From contig JANYLJ010000034.1 of the NCBI GenBank assembly GCA_025357945.1, forward strand, positions 50,742 through 114,741: a stretch of 64,000 nucleotides of DNA. The letters run 5' to 3'. Position numbers and translations under genes: made by a program. Positions 1 to 8,450 of the stretch are shown one piece after another (positions within the stretch are counted from its first letter, which is position 1; every line of letters begins with the position of its first letter). The stretch is from Gemmatimonadota bacterium. Its GTDB lineage: Bacteria > Gemmatimonadota > Gemmatimonadetes > Gemmatimonadales > GWC2-71-9. The notes under the pieces are model-generated. The model was given only the letters and a program-made list of their open reading frames with translations. It made no database searches and was not told where the DNA came from.

Positions 1-289
1 GCCCCGGGGAGACGGTGACGATTCCACCGGTGGCGGAGACTGTGGCAACGGCACTGTTGGTCGATGTCCAGTTCACGGCGCTCGAAATGCCGGAGTCGGC
101 CACGACGGAAGCCACGAAGGTGACGCCGGTCTGACCCATGTTGATCGTGATGCTGGTCGGAACCACGGTCACCAAATGTACGAGCGGTGTCGGGGGCGGC
201 GGGGTCGTGACGGTGACTTTGTCGCCGCAGGCCGCGAGGCCAAGCGCAACAACACCAGCCGCCAGAACGTTTCGGTAGAACTTCAACAT
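1..289 (-). CDS. Partial lipoprotein with Ig-like (Big_2-type) repeat; C-terminus runs off the window edge
   Basis: Reverse translation MLKFYRNVLAAGVVALGLAACGDKVTVTTPPPPTPL...SITINMGQTGVTFVASVVADSGISSAVNWTSTNSAVATVS; lipobox LAAC; Big_2-like VNWTSTNSAVATV. Confidence 0.7.
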   Translation of the reverse strand, partial: MLKFYRNVLAAGVVALGLAACGDKVTVTTPPPPTPLVHLVTVVPTSITINMGQTGVTFVASVVADSGISSAVNWTSTNSAVATVSATGGIVTVSPG

Positions 290-589
290 TCCTGATCTCC
301 CTGAAAAGTGTTTGAGCATTCTGTGCTAACTGTATACTGGACAATGTTTTACAAATTCTGCGTCGTTCCGACATCGAAACACCGCCCGCCCGTGGCTCCG
401 ACAGGAGCTGGCAAACGTTGATCTGGCGCGCTTACCCCAGCGCTTGTAACTGGTCTAAAAACTTACGCCACAACAACTTGGACGGTGCTTCGGCGGTGCG
501 GCCCCAAGCCAGGTCCTGCCCCAGCAATGCTCGGCGGCACACCGATCCACGGTGGTGAATGGCAATCTCCGTGCTAGTCAGGACTTTCG

Positions 590-1426
590 CTACTTCTTCG
601 TTGCGACGTGAAACGTGAGCGTGGTGGTGCCGCCCGATACCTGGGGCCCGATTGCCCGCGCTGGCGAGGCCAGAAGTGCCTTTGCCAACGTATTCCGCCC
701 GGCTATCGACAAGTTGCCAACGATCAGCCGACTGCTCGCCGGGGCCGATTCGAGCTGGACTAGCCAGTTGGCACCCCTCGGTCGCCCGTATCCGAAAGAC
801 ACCGATTGTGTCGTTCCGACACTGGAGTCGGCGATGGTGTGGCCGGACCAGCTGATCACGGTCCCGGCGACGGTGATCGTCACGGCAGGGTCGCCCCCTT
901 CGACCCGGACCCGGGCGAGGTACTCGATCCCGCTCATATCCAAACCGATCTGATCGGCGGCACTCGCCAGGCTGCGGTTGTCGGTCATGAAGTCGAGAAG
1001 GTACGCCGTGGCACCGGCCACTCCGTGGGCGTTCTCGGCGGCGAGGGCGTTGGTGGCGACGATGATCGGGTGGCTGGCCTTGCCCTCGGCCAGGGTGTGG
1101 TCCCCCGAGCTGACGCGCTGGTAGAACCCGAGGCAGATCGAGCCGAGGATCCATTGGGCGAACCGGGGCTCTTCGCGTATCGTGCTGGCGAGGAGCAGGG
1201 GCAGCCCGGCCCCCGTACCAGCAGGCGTGAGCACGGTGGTCGCCGGCACCAGTTTGCGAGCAAGATCCGGATCCGCGAGGTACCAGACGCAGTAGCCCCC
1301 GCGTGCGCCCTCGAGCGTCCAGGTGGCATCCTGCCGCAGCTGCGCCTGAGCCGCCAGCGAGCCCACACCGCCGCGTACCACGATCAGCGCCAGCACGCCG
1401 AGTAACCGTGTTCCGGCGACACTCAT
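590..1426 (-). CDS. Hypothetical secreted protein
   Basis: ORF 590..1528; likely start MSVAGTRLLGVLALIVV with signal peptide. Confidence 0.5.
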   Translation of the reverse strand: MSVAGTRLLGVLALIVVRGGVGSLAAQAQLRQDATWTLEGARGGYCVWYLADPDLARKLVPATTVLTPAGTGAGLPLLLASTIREEPRFAQWILGSICLGFYQRVSSGDHTLAEGKASHPIIVATNALAAENAHGVAGATAYLLDFMTDNRSLASAADQIGLDMSGIEYLARVRVEGGDPAVTITVAGTVISWSGHTIADSSVGTTQSVSFGYGRPRGANWLVQLESAPASSRLIVGNLSIAGRNTLAKALLASPARAIGPQVSGGTTTLTFHVATKK

Positions 1427-1472
1427 CGCGTCTGCCAAGCCGTGTGGAACGCGGCCGTGCGCGGAAGCCGGA

Positions 1473-2021
1473 TCACTTGCCGACGAGCGTGGCGAGTTCG
1501 GCAGCGATCTTCTGGTCGGCGCCGTCACCGGTGTAGGCCACGCGGCCGTTCTTGTCGATAATCACCACATACGACGTTGCCAGTGCGCCGAAGGCGCGCA
1601 CCGCCACGCCGCGATCGTCGTAGAGGGTGACCCAGGGCGGGCGGTTTTCCGCCACGTATCGCCGCACCCGCTCCCGGCGATCGTTCACCGTCACATTGAC
1701 GCCGTAGAAGTCGACGCGATCGCCGTACTGCTTTTGTGCCGAGCGCATCTCCGGCAGCAGCGCCCGACAGACTTCGCACCAGGTCGCCCAGAACTCGACC
1801 ACGGCGGCGCGTTTGCCCACGCCGAGCCCGACCCGCACCGGCTTGCCGTCGAGGTCCGCGACCGTCACCACCGGTGCCACCTGTCCCACGCCAGGCGCCG
1901 CCTGCGCCGCGAGTCGTCCGCCGGAGAAGAGCAAGGCCGCGAGCAGCACGGCGTGGCGTAGCGCGACACGCCTCGTCTCTCGTCTCTCGTCTCTCGTCTC
2001 TCGTCTCTCGTCAGTTACCAC
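1473..2021 (-). CDS. TlpA/ResA-like thioredoxin-fold protein; probable GTG start upstream of a heptamer array
   Basis: AAVVEFWATWCEVCRALLPEM...YVVIIDKNGRVAYTGDG; WCxxC motif; GTG at 2021-2019 overlaps the ccdA stop. Confidence 0.7.
   Translation of the reverse strand: MVTDERRETRDERRETRRVALRHAVLLAALLFSGGRLAAQAAPGVGQVAPVVTVADLDGKPVRVGLGVGKRAAVVEFWATWCEVCRALLPEMRSAQKQYGDRVDFYGVNVTVNDRRERVRRYVAENRPPWVTLYDDRGVAVRAFGALATSYVVIIDKNGRVAYTGDGADQKIAAELATLVGK
1972..2012. repeat. Heptamer array family A, single arm (CTCGTCT)x5.9
   Basis: ctcgtctctcgtctctcgtctctcgtctctcgtctctcgtc read directly. Confidence 0.95.
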
Positions 2022-2716
2022 ACTTGCCCCGCTTTCACGAAGTAGTACTCCGCCATCACCAGTATCACAGCGCCGGCGGCCCGCTTGATCCAGAGCATCC
2101 AGGTGCCGCTTCGCGGCATCGCCGCGACGGTACCGGAGAGCAAGCCAACCAGCACGAGCACGGCCGTCATGCCCAGTGAGAATACGAACAGACAGATAAA
2201 ACCCCACACGGCACTTTGCGTCGCGGCAACCCATGTCAACACCGCAGCGAACGCGGGGGCGCCGCACGGTGCGGCGACCAGCCCAGACGTGGCCCCCATG
2301 AGGAAGGCGCCGCCGAGGGAATCGGCGCCGAGTCGCGCCGCCCACGCCACGATCCGGGTGGGCGCCCCGAGCGGAATCACGTCGAACATCGCGAGCGCCG
2401 CCAGCAACAGCAACTGGCCGAACGCCAGGTACGCCCAGCGGTTGGCGGAGATGGTGCCGAACAGCGTGCCGGTGAGTCCGGCCAGGAGCCCGAGCGACGC
2501 GTAGACGGTGGCCAGCCCCAATACATAGACGAGGGTGACGAGCACGGTGCGCCGGCGGGAGCGACCCACGGCACCGGCGCCACCGAGGACGCCGGCGGTG
2601 ATCGGAATCATCGGGTAAATGCAGGGCGTGAGCGACGTTGCCACGCCGGCCGCGAACAACAGCGGCAGGGCGCTCAGCGGGGCGCGTGCCAGCGTGGCTG
2701 CAACGTCCTGGATCAT
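2015..2716 (-). CDS. ccdA: Cytochrome c biogenesis / DsbD-family transmembrane protein (CcdA-like)
   Basis: MIQDVAATLARAPLSALPLLFAAGVATSLTPCIYPMIPITAGVLGG...ATSGLVAAPCGAPAFAAVL; conserved TPCIYPM and APCGAP cysteines. Confidence 0.8.
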   Translation of the reverse strand: MIQDVAATLARAPLSALPLLFAAGVATSLTPCIYPMIPITAGVLGGAGAVGRSRRRTVLVTLVYVLGLATVYASLGLLAGLTGTLFGTISANRWAYLAFGQLLLLAALAMFDVIPLGAPTRIVAWAARLGADSLGGAFLMGATSGLVAAPCGAPAFAAVLTWVAATQSAVWGFICLFVFSLGMTAVLVLVGLLSGTVAAMPRSGTWMLWIKRAAGAVILVMAEYYFVKAGQVW

Positions 2717-2720
2717 GGTG

Positions 2721-2842
2721 ACGAGAGACGAGAGACGAGAGACGAGAGACGGGAACTGCTCCGTCGCCCTGAGTGCAGCGATGGACCTGCAGGCTTCCTC
2801 ATACCGGCGCCCTCGTCTCTCGTCTCTCGTCTCTCGTCTCTC
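2721..2842. repeat. Family A element: inverted heptamer arms (29-bp perfect stem) around a ~62-nt loop
   Basis: (acgagag)n at 2721-2751 and (ctcgtct)n at 2812-2842; loop contains ccctgagtgcagcgatggacctgcagg. Confidence 0.95.
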
Positions 2843-4055
2843 CCGCAGTGTATCGCTCGGCGACGTACCTCTCCAGGATCGCCAGGAATTCCGACACGAT
2901 GTGATCCCCGCGAAGGGTGGTGACCAGTTGGCCATCGACGAACACCGGTGCCACCGGTTCCTCGAAGGTGCCCGGCAGCGAAATGCCGATGTTGGCGTGC
3001 TTCGATTCGCCGGGGCCGTTCACGACGCATCCCATCACGGCGACCTTCAGCTCTTCGACGCCGGGACGATCGACGCGCCACGCGGGCATCCGCTGCAGCA
3101 GGTGGCGCTGGATCTCCTGCGCCATCGACTGGAAGAACGTACTGGTGGTCCGGCCACAACCCGGGCAGGACGTGACTTGCGGCGTGAAGTGGCGGAGCGA
3201 CAACGACTGGAGGATCTGCTGCGCGACGCGCACCTCTTCGCTGCGATCGCCATCCGGTTCCGGGGTGAGCGAGACGCGAATGGTGTCGCCGATCCCTTCC
3301 TGCAGCAGGATCGCGAGCGCGGCGGCACTCGCCACGACACCCTTCATGCCCATGCCGGCTTCGGTGAGGCCCAGGTGCAGTGGGTAGTCGTCGCGCGCGG
3401 CGAGCAGGCGGTACACGTCCACCAGGTCCTGCACGTTCGACACCTTGGCACTGAGCACGATCCGGTCGTGAGCGAGGCCGATCTCTTCGGCGAACAGGGC
3501 GGAGCGGATCGCCGACTCGACCATGGCATCGAGCATCACGTCGCGCGACTCGCGCGGGACCATCGCCGCTGCGTTCGTGTCCATCAGGCTGGTAAGCAAT
3601 GCCTGGTCGAGCGATCCCCAGTTGACGCCAATGCGCACCGGCTTGTCGTGCTGCAGGGCGACGTCGATGATGGCGCGGAAGTGCTCGTCGTGGCGCTTGC
3701 CACCCACGTTGCCAGGATTGATGCGGTACTTGGCGAGCGCCTGGGCGCAGTCGGGATGGCGCGTCAGCAGCAGGTGCCCGTTGTAGTGGAAGTCGCCGAC
3801 GATCGGGACCGCCACACCGATACGGCCAAGTCCGGCGACGATCCCGGGCACCGCCGCCGCCGCCGCATCGTTGTTGACGGTGACGCGCACCAGCTCGCTG
3901 CCGGCGCGCGCGAGCAGGGCCACCTGTGCCACCGTTGCGGCGATATCGGCGGTGTCGGTGTTGGTCATCGACTGAACCACCACCGGGTGCGCCGCGCCCA
4001 CCGGAACGCCGCCCACCATGACCGTCGGCGTTGGGCGGCGGGAAACCGCGGTCAT
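2799..4055 (-). CDS. ispG: (E)-4-hydroxy-3-methylbut-2-enyl-diphosphate synthase
   Basis: [18 protein letters not shown]...VADFHYNGH-type [41 protein letters not shown] Fe-S motifs; C-terminal [15 protein letters not shown] is repeat-encoded. Confidence 0.95.
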   Translation of the reverse strand: MTAVSRRPTPTVMVGGVPVGAAHPVVVQSMTNTDTADIAATVAQVALLARAGSELVRVTVNNDAAAAAVPGIVAGLGRIGVAVPIVGDFHYNGHLLLTRHPDCAQALAKYRINPGNVGGKRHDEHFRAIIDVALQHDKPVRIGVNWGSLDQALLTSLMDTNAAAMVPRESRDVMLDAMVESAIRSALFAEEIGLAHDRIVLSAKVSNVQDLVDVYRLLAARDDYPLHLGLTEAGMGMKGVVASAAALAILLQEGIGDTIRVSLTPEPDGDRSEEVRVAQQILQSLSLRHFTPQVTSCPGCGRTTSTFFQSMAQEIQRHLLQRMPAWRVDRPGVEELKVAVMGCVVNGPGESKHANIGISLPGTFEEPVAPVFVDGQLVTTLRGDHIVSEFLAILERYVAERYTAGETRDERRETRAPV

Positions 4056-4068
4056 CAGTACTCCAGGA

Positions 4069-4329
4069 TCAGGCGAGTCCAAGCTGCGAAACGAAGCGAT
4101 CCCACTCGGCGGGCGTGACGACGCCCTCGATCCGCAACGGCTCGAGCGCGGCGAGAATCTCGGCGCGGGTGCCGGAAATCCGGCGATCACGCAACTCGCC
4201 GATCATCCGGGCGAACTTGTGCTCGTATTCGTTGTGCTTCAGCTCGCCAGCCTTGAAGGCGGTACAGACCTTTCGCAGCTCCTCGGCGGCACGGGTTGGC
4301 GTGATCGAGGTCAGCGGGGTGTCGGGCAT
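4069..4329 (-). CDS. Small hypothetical protein
   Basis: 86 aa [46 protein letters not shown]. Confidence 0.5.
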   Translation of the reverse strand: MPDTPLTSITPTRAAEELRKVCTAFKAGELKHNEYEHKFARMIGELRDRRISGTRAEILAALEPLRIEGVVTPAEWDRFVSQLGLA

Positions 4330-4407
4330 TGCGGCTCCTTGGGAGAGCCGAAAGCTAACCGGGACCGGGGGGGGAGGAAGTGAGGAGGCGCGGCGCCCGG
4401 CTCACCG

Positions 4408-6441
4408 CTACTCCTCCCTCACCCGCACCGGCATGGTCATCATCGTCTTGCCGTCCCATTGCAGTCGCTTCTGGATCGCGAACGCGGTCTCGTTGTGCAG
4501 CACCCGGCGCCACCAGCTGTCCTTCTGGAAGATCAACTTGCCGGCGAAGAAGGTGGCCCGGGGGAATTCCTTCGCCACGAGCAGGCACACCGCCTCGGCC
4601 TCGGCCACCACGTCGGTACCGACCGACCAGCGTCCGGTGGCTGGCAGCCCAAGCCGGCGGGCCAAGGCCACGTACTGGTCCACCGTCTCGGCGGTCTGCT
4701 GCTTCAGGTCGGCCACGCCGTGTTCGCCCTTGAATCCGCCGGAATCAACGACGCCGACAACGACGAAGACGAAGTTCTGATAGTAGGAAGGAAAGGCGCG
4801 CATCACATTGAGCATCGTGTGAATGCCGATGCCGCCATACGACCCGGCCAGAACGACCGCAGTCGGCTGTTTCGGGTCGAGCGGTCGGGGCCCCGACCCG
4901 GAATCGTGTTTGCGCGGCAGGTCGCCGAGCTCGTCGAACAGTTGACGCGTTCGTGAATCGTTGGCGCGATAGTGCCGCTTGATGACCAGGCAGAGCGCGA
5001 TCAGGAGCAACGTCACCACCATGGTCACCCAGCCGCCCTCGGCGAATTTTTCGTACACCGTGATCACAAGCACCGTGCTGCACAGGGCCAGTCCGGCGCC
5101 GAAGAGCGTGACGCGGCGCTTCCAGACCCGTTGCTGTTCCATGCCCCAGGACCGGCCGGGCTTGTCCCCCGTCGGGGCACGGCCGCGACGGCCGCGCAAC
5201 CAGAAGCGGAGCATCGCGAACATCGACAGCGAGAAGGTCAGGAAGACGTTGATCGAATACATCACGATCAGGTGATCCACGCGGCCCCGGGTATAGAGCA
5301 GTGCGACGAGTGCGGCGAGTCCCATCAGCAGGATGCCGTTCTGGGTGGTGAGCCGCTCGGACAACGCGCTGAAACGGTGCGGCATCCAGCTATCGATCGC
5401 CATGTTGGACAGCACGCGCGGGCCGTCGATAAACCCGGCTTGCGCGGCGACCACGAGCAGCGCCCCTTCGGACACGAGTGTCACCACGAGGAACACGCCA
5501 CCGAGCGGCAGCCCGGCCACCATGCGTTCGACCAGGACCGCGTTCATGGTCTTCCCCGGCGTCGGCACGACGTGCCAGAGGAGGTAGCAGAGCAACAGTC
5601 CCGACGCGGTGATGGCGAGCGAGCCGGCCATGTAAAGCATGGTGCGCTTGCCGGTGCGGACGCGCGGCTCGCGCATGATCGGCAGGCCGTTCGACACGGC
5701 CTCGATGCCGGTGTAGGTGCCGCCGCCGAGCGAGTAGGCGCGCAGAAAGAGGAGGATCATTCCGCCGGTGCCGAGGGCGCTCAGGCCGCGGTGGTATCCG
5801 GTGGTGACTTCCGAGATGGTGGCGGCCGCCGTGCTCGCGTGGGCAAAGATTCCGCCGCCGATCACGATCGCGTGGGTCACCAGGAAAATGATGAAGATCG
5901 GTGTGAGGGCGAGCACCGACTCGCGCACGCCACGGATGTTGAGCACGCTGAGGCCGACGATCACCGCCGCTTCGAACGGCAGTTCCACCGAGTGCCACGC
6001 CGGCGGCAGAAAGGAGAAGATGGCATCGCCCGCGGCCGCAATTGACGTGGTGATCGTCAGGACGTAATCGACGAGCAGGGCGCATCCCGAGACCACCCCG
6101 GCCCGCGGCCCGAGCAGCTCGGTCGCGACGACGTAGCCGCCGCCGCCGGTGGGAAACGCCTCGATGATCCGGCTGTACGCCGCCGATATCAGAAGCACGG
6201 TGCCGGCCATCAGCACGACGAGTCCGAGGGCGAGGAACGTGTGTTCGCCAAGCGTCTCGAACACCGCCTGCGGGCCGTAGCTCGAACTGGAGAGGCCGTC
6301 GGCACCGAGGCCGACCCAGGCGAGGAACGGAATCAGGGCGAGGCGTTGAAAGAGGCCGGTATCGGCGAGATCCCGCGGCTTGCCGAGGATTCCCTGGCGC
6401 AGCCGGGTTCGCCATGACGGTGGACTGTTCGGGGGGTTCAT
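4408..6441 (-). CDS. APC-superfamily permease, KimA-like potassium/amino-acid transporter with cytosolic C-terminal domain
   Basis: WVGLGADGLSSSSYGPQAVFETLG...EAFPTGGGGYVVATELLGPRAGVVSG; multiple TM helices. Confidence 0.7.
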   Translation of the reverse strand: MNPPNSPPSWRTRLRQGILGKPRDLADTGLFQRLALIPFLAWVGLGADGLSSSSYGPQAVFETLGEHTFLALGLVVLMAGTVLLISAAYSRIIEAFPTGGGGYVVATELLGPRAGVVSGCALLVDYVLTITTSIAAAGDAIFSFLPPAWHSVELPFEAAVIVGLSVLNIRGVRESVLALTPIFIIFLVTHAIVIGGGIFAHASTAAATISEVTTGYHRGLSALGTGGMILLFLRAYSLGGGTYTGIEAVSNGLPIMREPRVRTGKRTMLYMAGSLAITASGLLLCYLLWHVVPTPGKTMNAVLVERMVAGLPLGGVFLVVTLVSEGALLVVAAQAGFIDGPRVLSNMAIDSWMPHRFSALSERLTTQNGILLMGLAALVALLYTRGRVDHLIVMYSINVFLTFSLSMFAMLRFWLRGRRGRAPTGDKPGRSWGMEQQRVWKRRVTLFGAGLALCSTVLVITVYEKFAEGGWVTMVVTLLLIALCLVIKRHYRANDSRTRQLFDELGDLPRKHDSGSGPRPLDPKQPTAVVLAGSYGGIGIHTMLNVMRAFPSYYQNFVFVVVGVVDSGGFKGEHGVADLKQQTAETVDQYVALARRLGLPATGRWSVGTDVVAEAEAVCLLVAKEFPRATFFAGKLIFQKDSWWRRVLHNETAFAIQKRLQWDGKTMMTMPVRVREE

Positions 6442-6525
6442 GGGGACAACCGTACCCGCGGTGCGATTAACTCCGCACAAAGAACCCGGTTGCCGGCGTT
6501 AAGATTTCGCGAAAGTGCCGGTACG

Positions 6526-7575
6526 TCAGCCATCGGCGTACTGGCCGGGCAAGTCGGCGGCGGGGAGCGACAGCACGAACAAGGAGCCGCCACCGGCTCG
6601 CGGCAGGTAGCGAAGCGTCCCGCCCTGCGCTTCGGCGAGGCCACGCGCGATCGCGAGTCCAAGACCGGTTCCGCCGACATCGGACGCAACATCTGGTCGC
6701 CGGTAGAACGCCTGGAAGATCCGCTCGCGTTCGGCCTCGGGCACGCCGGGACCGGCATCGCCGACGGTGAGCTCGATCCAGGCACCGCGCCGCACGGCGA
6801 GCAATTCGATCGGCGCGCCCGCCGGCGAATACTTGTGCGCGTTCTCGATCAGGTTGACCAGGATGCGCAGCGAGGCGGCCAGGTCGAATCGGCCGATCAG
6901 CAGGGTGCCTCCCTCGGCCAGTTCGACGCGGACGTTGCGTTCGGGCATCGCCCCCGACACGCGCTGCAACGCGGCACCGACGAGATCATCGACGGGAGTG
7001 ATCTCGATGGTGGACACCAGCGTGCCACTCTGGACCCGGGTCAGGTCCAGCAGGTCGGCGACCATGCGATTGAGGCGATCGGCCTCCTGTTCGATCACCA
7101 TCGCCCGATCATCGATGCCGGCGAGGTCGTGCGCCAGCGCCTTGATGGTGGTCAGTGGCGTGCGCAGGTCGTGCGACACCGACGCGAGCAGGGCGTTCTT
7201 GAGGCGGTTCGCCTCGCGCAACGATTCACGCTCACCGGCGGTGCGGGCCTCGCGTTGCGCCCGGTGCAGCAACTCAGCCGCCACGACGCTGACGATGAGG
7301 AACGCCGCGAGAACGAACCAGTCGAGCGGGTTGGTAATGGCGAGCGTGTTGTAGGGCGGGATGAAACCCCAGTCGAAGAGCAGGAACGACACGGCAGCGA
7401 GCGCCAGGCCGACGCGGTGGCCGGCACTCGCGCTCCCCGCCAGCACGAGGAGGAGATACGCCAGGGCGATGTGGGTCTTTTCGAGGTCGCGGCGAACGAG
7501 CAGCAGGACGGCGGTCACGCCGGCCGTGGCAATCACCCAGGTGAGCCAGTGGCGAGTGGCAGCTCGCGGCGTCAT
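6526..7575 (-). CDS. Sensor histidine kinase with DUF4118-type TM region (KdpD C-terminal-half-like)
   Basis: HIALAYLLLVLAGSASAGHRVGLALAAVSFLLFDWGFIPPYNTLAI...ASVSHDLRTPLTTIKA...GGTGLGLAIARGL. Confidence 0.8.
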   Translation of the reverse strand: MTPRAATRHWLTWVIATAGVTAVLLLVRRDLEKTHIALAYLLLVLAGSASAGHRVGLALAAVSFLLFDWGFIPPYNTLAITNPLDWFVLAAFLIVSVVAAELLHRAQREARTAGERESLREANRLKNALLASVSHDLRTPLTTIKALAHDLAGIDDRAMVIEQEADRLNRMVADLLDLTRVQSGTLVSTIEITPVDDLVGAALQRVSGAMPERNVRVELAEGGTLLIGRFDLAASLRILVNLIENAHKYSPAGAPIELLAVRRGAWIELTVGDAGPGVPEAERERIFQAFYRRPDVASDVGGTGLGLAIARGLAEAQGGTLRYLPRAGGGSLFVLSLPAADLPGQYADG

Positions 7576-8345
7576 GCGGGCGGGCGCGGGAATTCCGCGG
7601 CCGTGGCAAAGCGGTAGCCGACCCCGGGCTCGGTGTGGATGTAGCGCGGTCGCAGCGAGTCCGCCTCGATCTTGCGCCGGAGGTGCGCGACGTACACGCG
7701 CAGGTACTGCTGCGCATCGCCGAACTGCTTGTCGGCCCAGACCTCCCGAAAGAGCAACTGATGGGTCAGGGTTCGCCCGGCGTGCGTCATCAGCACGCGC
7801 AGCAGGTCCCATTCGATCGGCGTGAGGTGCAGCAGTTCGCCGGCGCGGGTCAACGCTCGCGCGGTGAGGTCGAGCACCAGGTCACCGATCACGATGCGCG
7901 CCTCGCCTTGCCCCGTGGTCGTCGCGGCGCGGCGCAACAGTGCCCGGGCACGGGCTTGCAGCTCGGACGTGCTGAACGGCTTGGTGAGATAGTCATCGGC
8001 GCCGGCGTCGAGCAGCTGGACCTTCTCCGCGTCGGCGTGCCGCGCCGAGAGGACGAGGATCGGCACGCTCGACCACGCCCGGATCTCGCGGCACACCTCG
8101 AGGCCGCTGGTGTCGGCGAGCCCGAGGTCGAGGATGATCAGGTCGGGGCGCTCGGCGGCCGCGCGGTCGATCCCCGCGGCACCGGTGCCGGCCTCGATCA
8201 CGCGGGCCGAGTCTTGAAAGGCGTTGCGCACGACGCGGCGGATCGCGAGTTCGTCGTCGATCACCAGTACCAGGTGCGCGGGCTTGGTCGTGGTCAATGG
8301 GCGAGTGACATGGGGAGCAATCCGATCGCGAGACGGTTGTATCAT
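7572..8345 (-). CDS. OmpR/KdpE-family response regulator
   Basis: LVLVIDDELAIRRVV...LIILDLGLADTSGLE...PILVLSARHADAEKVQLLDAGADDYLTKPF; winged helix to GVGYRF. Confidence 0.8.
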   Translation of the reverse strand: MIQPSRDRIAPHVTRPLTTTKPAHLVLVIDDELAIRRVVRNAFQDSARVIEAGTGAAGIDRAAAERPDLIILDLGLADTSGLEVCREIRAWSSVPILVLSARHADAEKVQLLDAGADDYLTKPFSTSELQARARALLRRAATTTGQGEARIVIGDLVLDLTARALTRAGELLHLTPIEWDLLRVLMTHAGRTLTHQLLFREVWADKQFGDAQQYLRVYVAHLRRKIEADSLRPRYIHTEPGVGYRFATAAEFPRPPA

Positions 8346-8360
8346 ACCCCGATTGGTATG
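8343..8360. promoter_or_regulatory. Candidate operator: inverted repeat CATACC-N6-GGTATG in the RR/mgtA divergent region
   Basis: cataccccgattggtatg read directly. Confidence 0.4.
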
Positions 8361-8378
8361 CCCCGCACCCGGATTGGA

Positions 8379-8408
8379 TTGACAGCCGGTCCGGCAACCC
8401 TCTACAAT
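8379..8408 (+). promoter_or_regulatory. Sigma70-like promoter for mgtA: TTGACA-18 bp-TACAAT
   Basis: ttgaca at 8379-8384, tacaat at 8403-8408, upstream of ATG 8451. Confidence 0.5.
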
Positions 8409-8450
8409 GGCAGCGCGCGCAACGGCAGGACTCATACCAGCGAGTGCACC

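Noticed and set aside
2721-2842. CRISPR array
   Set aside because: Contiguous 7-bp repeats with no spacers; no cas genes recognised in the window.
2619-4118. 499-aa plus-strand ORF opposite ispG
   Set aside because: Antisense of a confident ispG gene; similar shadows at 23655..25985, 30968..32380, 33386..34531 and 36104..37768 were rejected on the same grounds.
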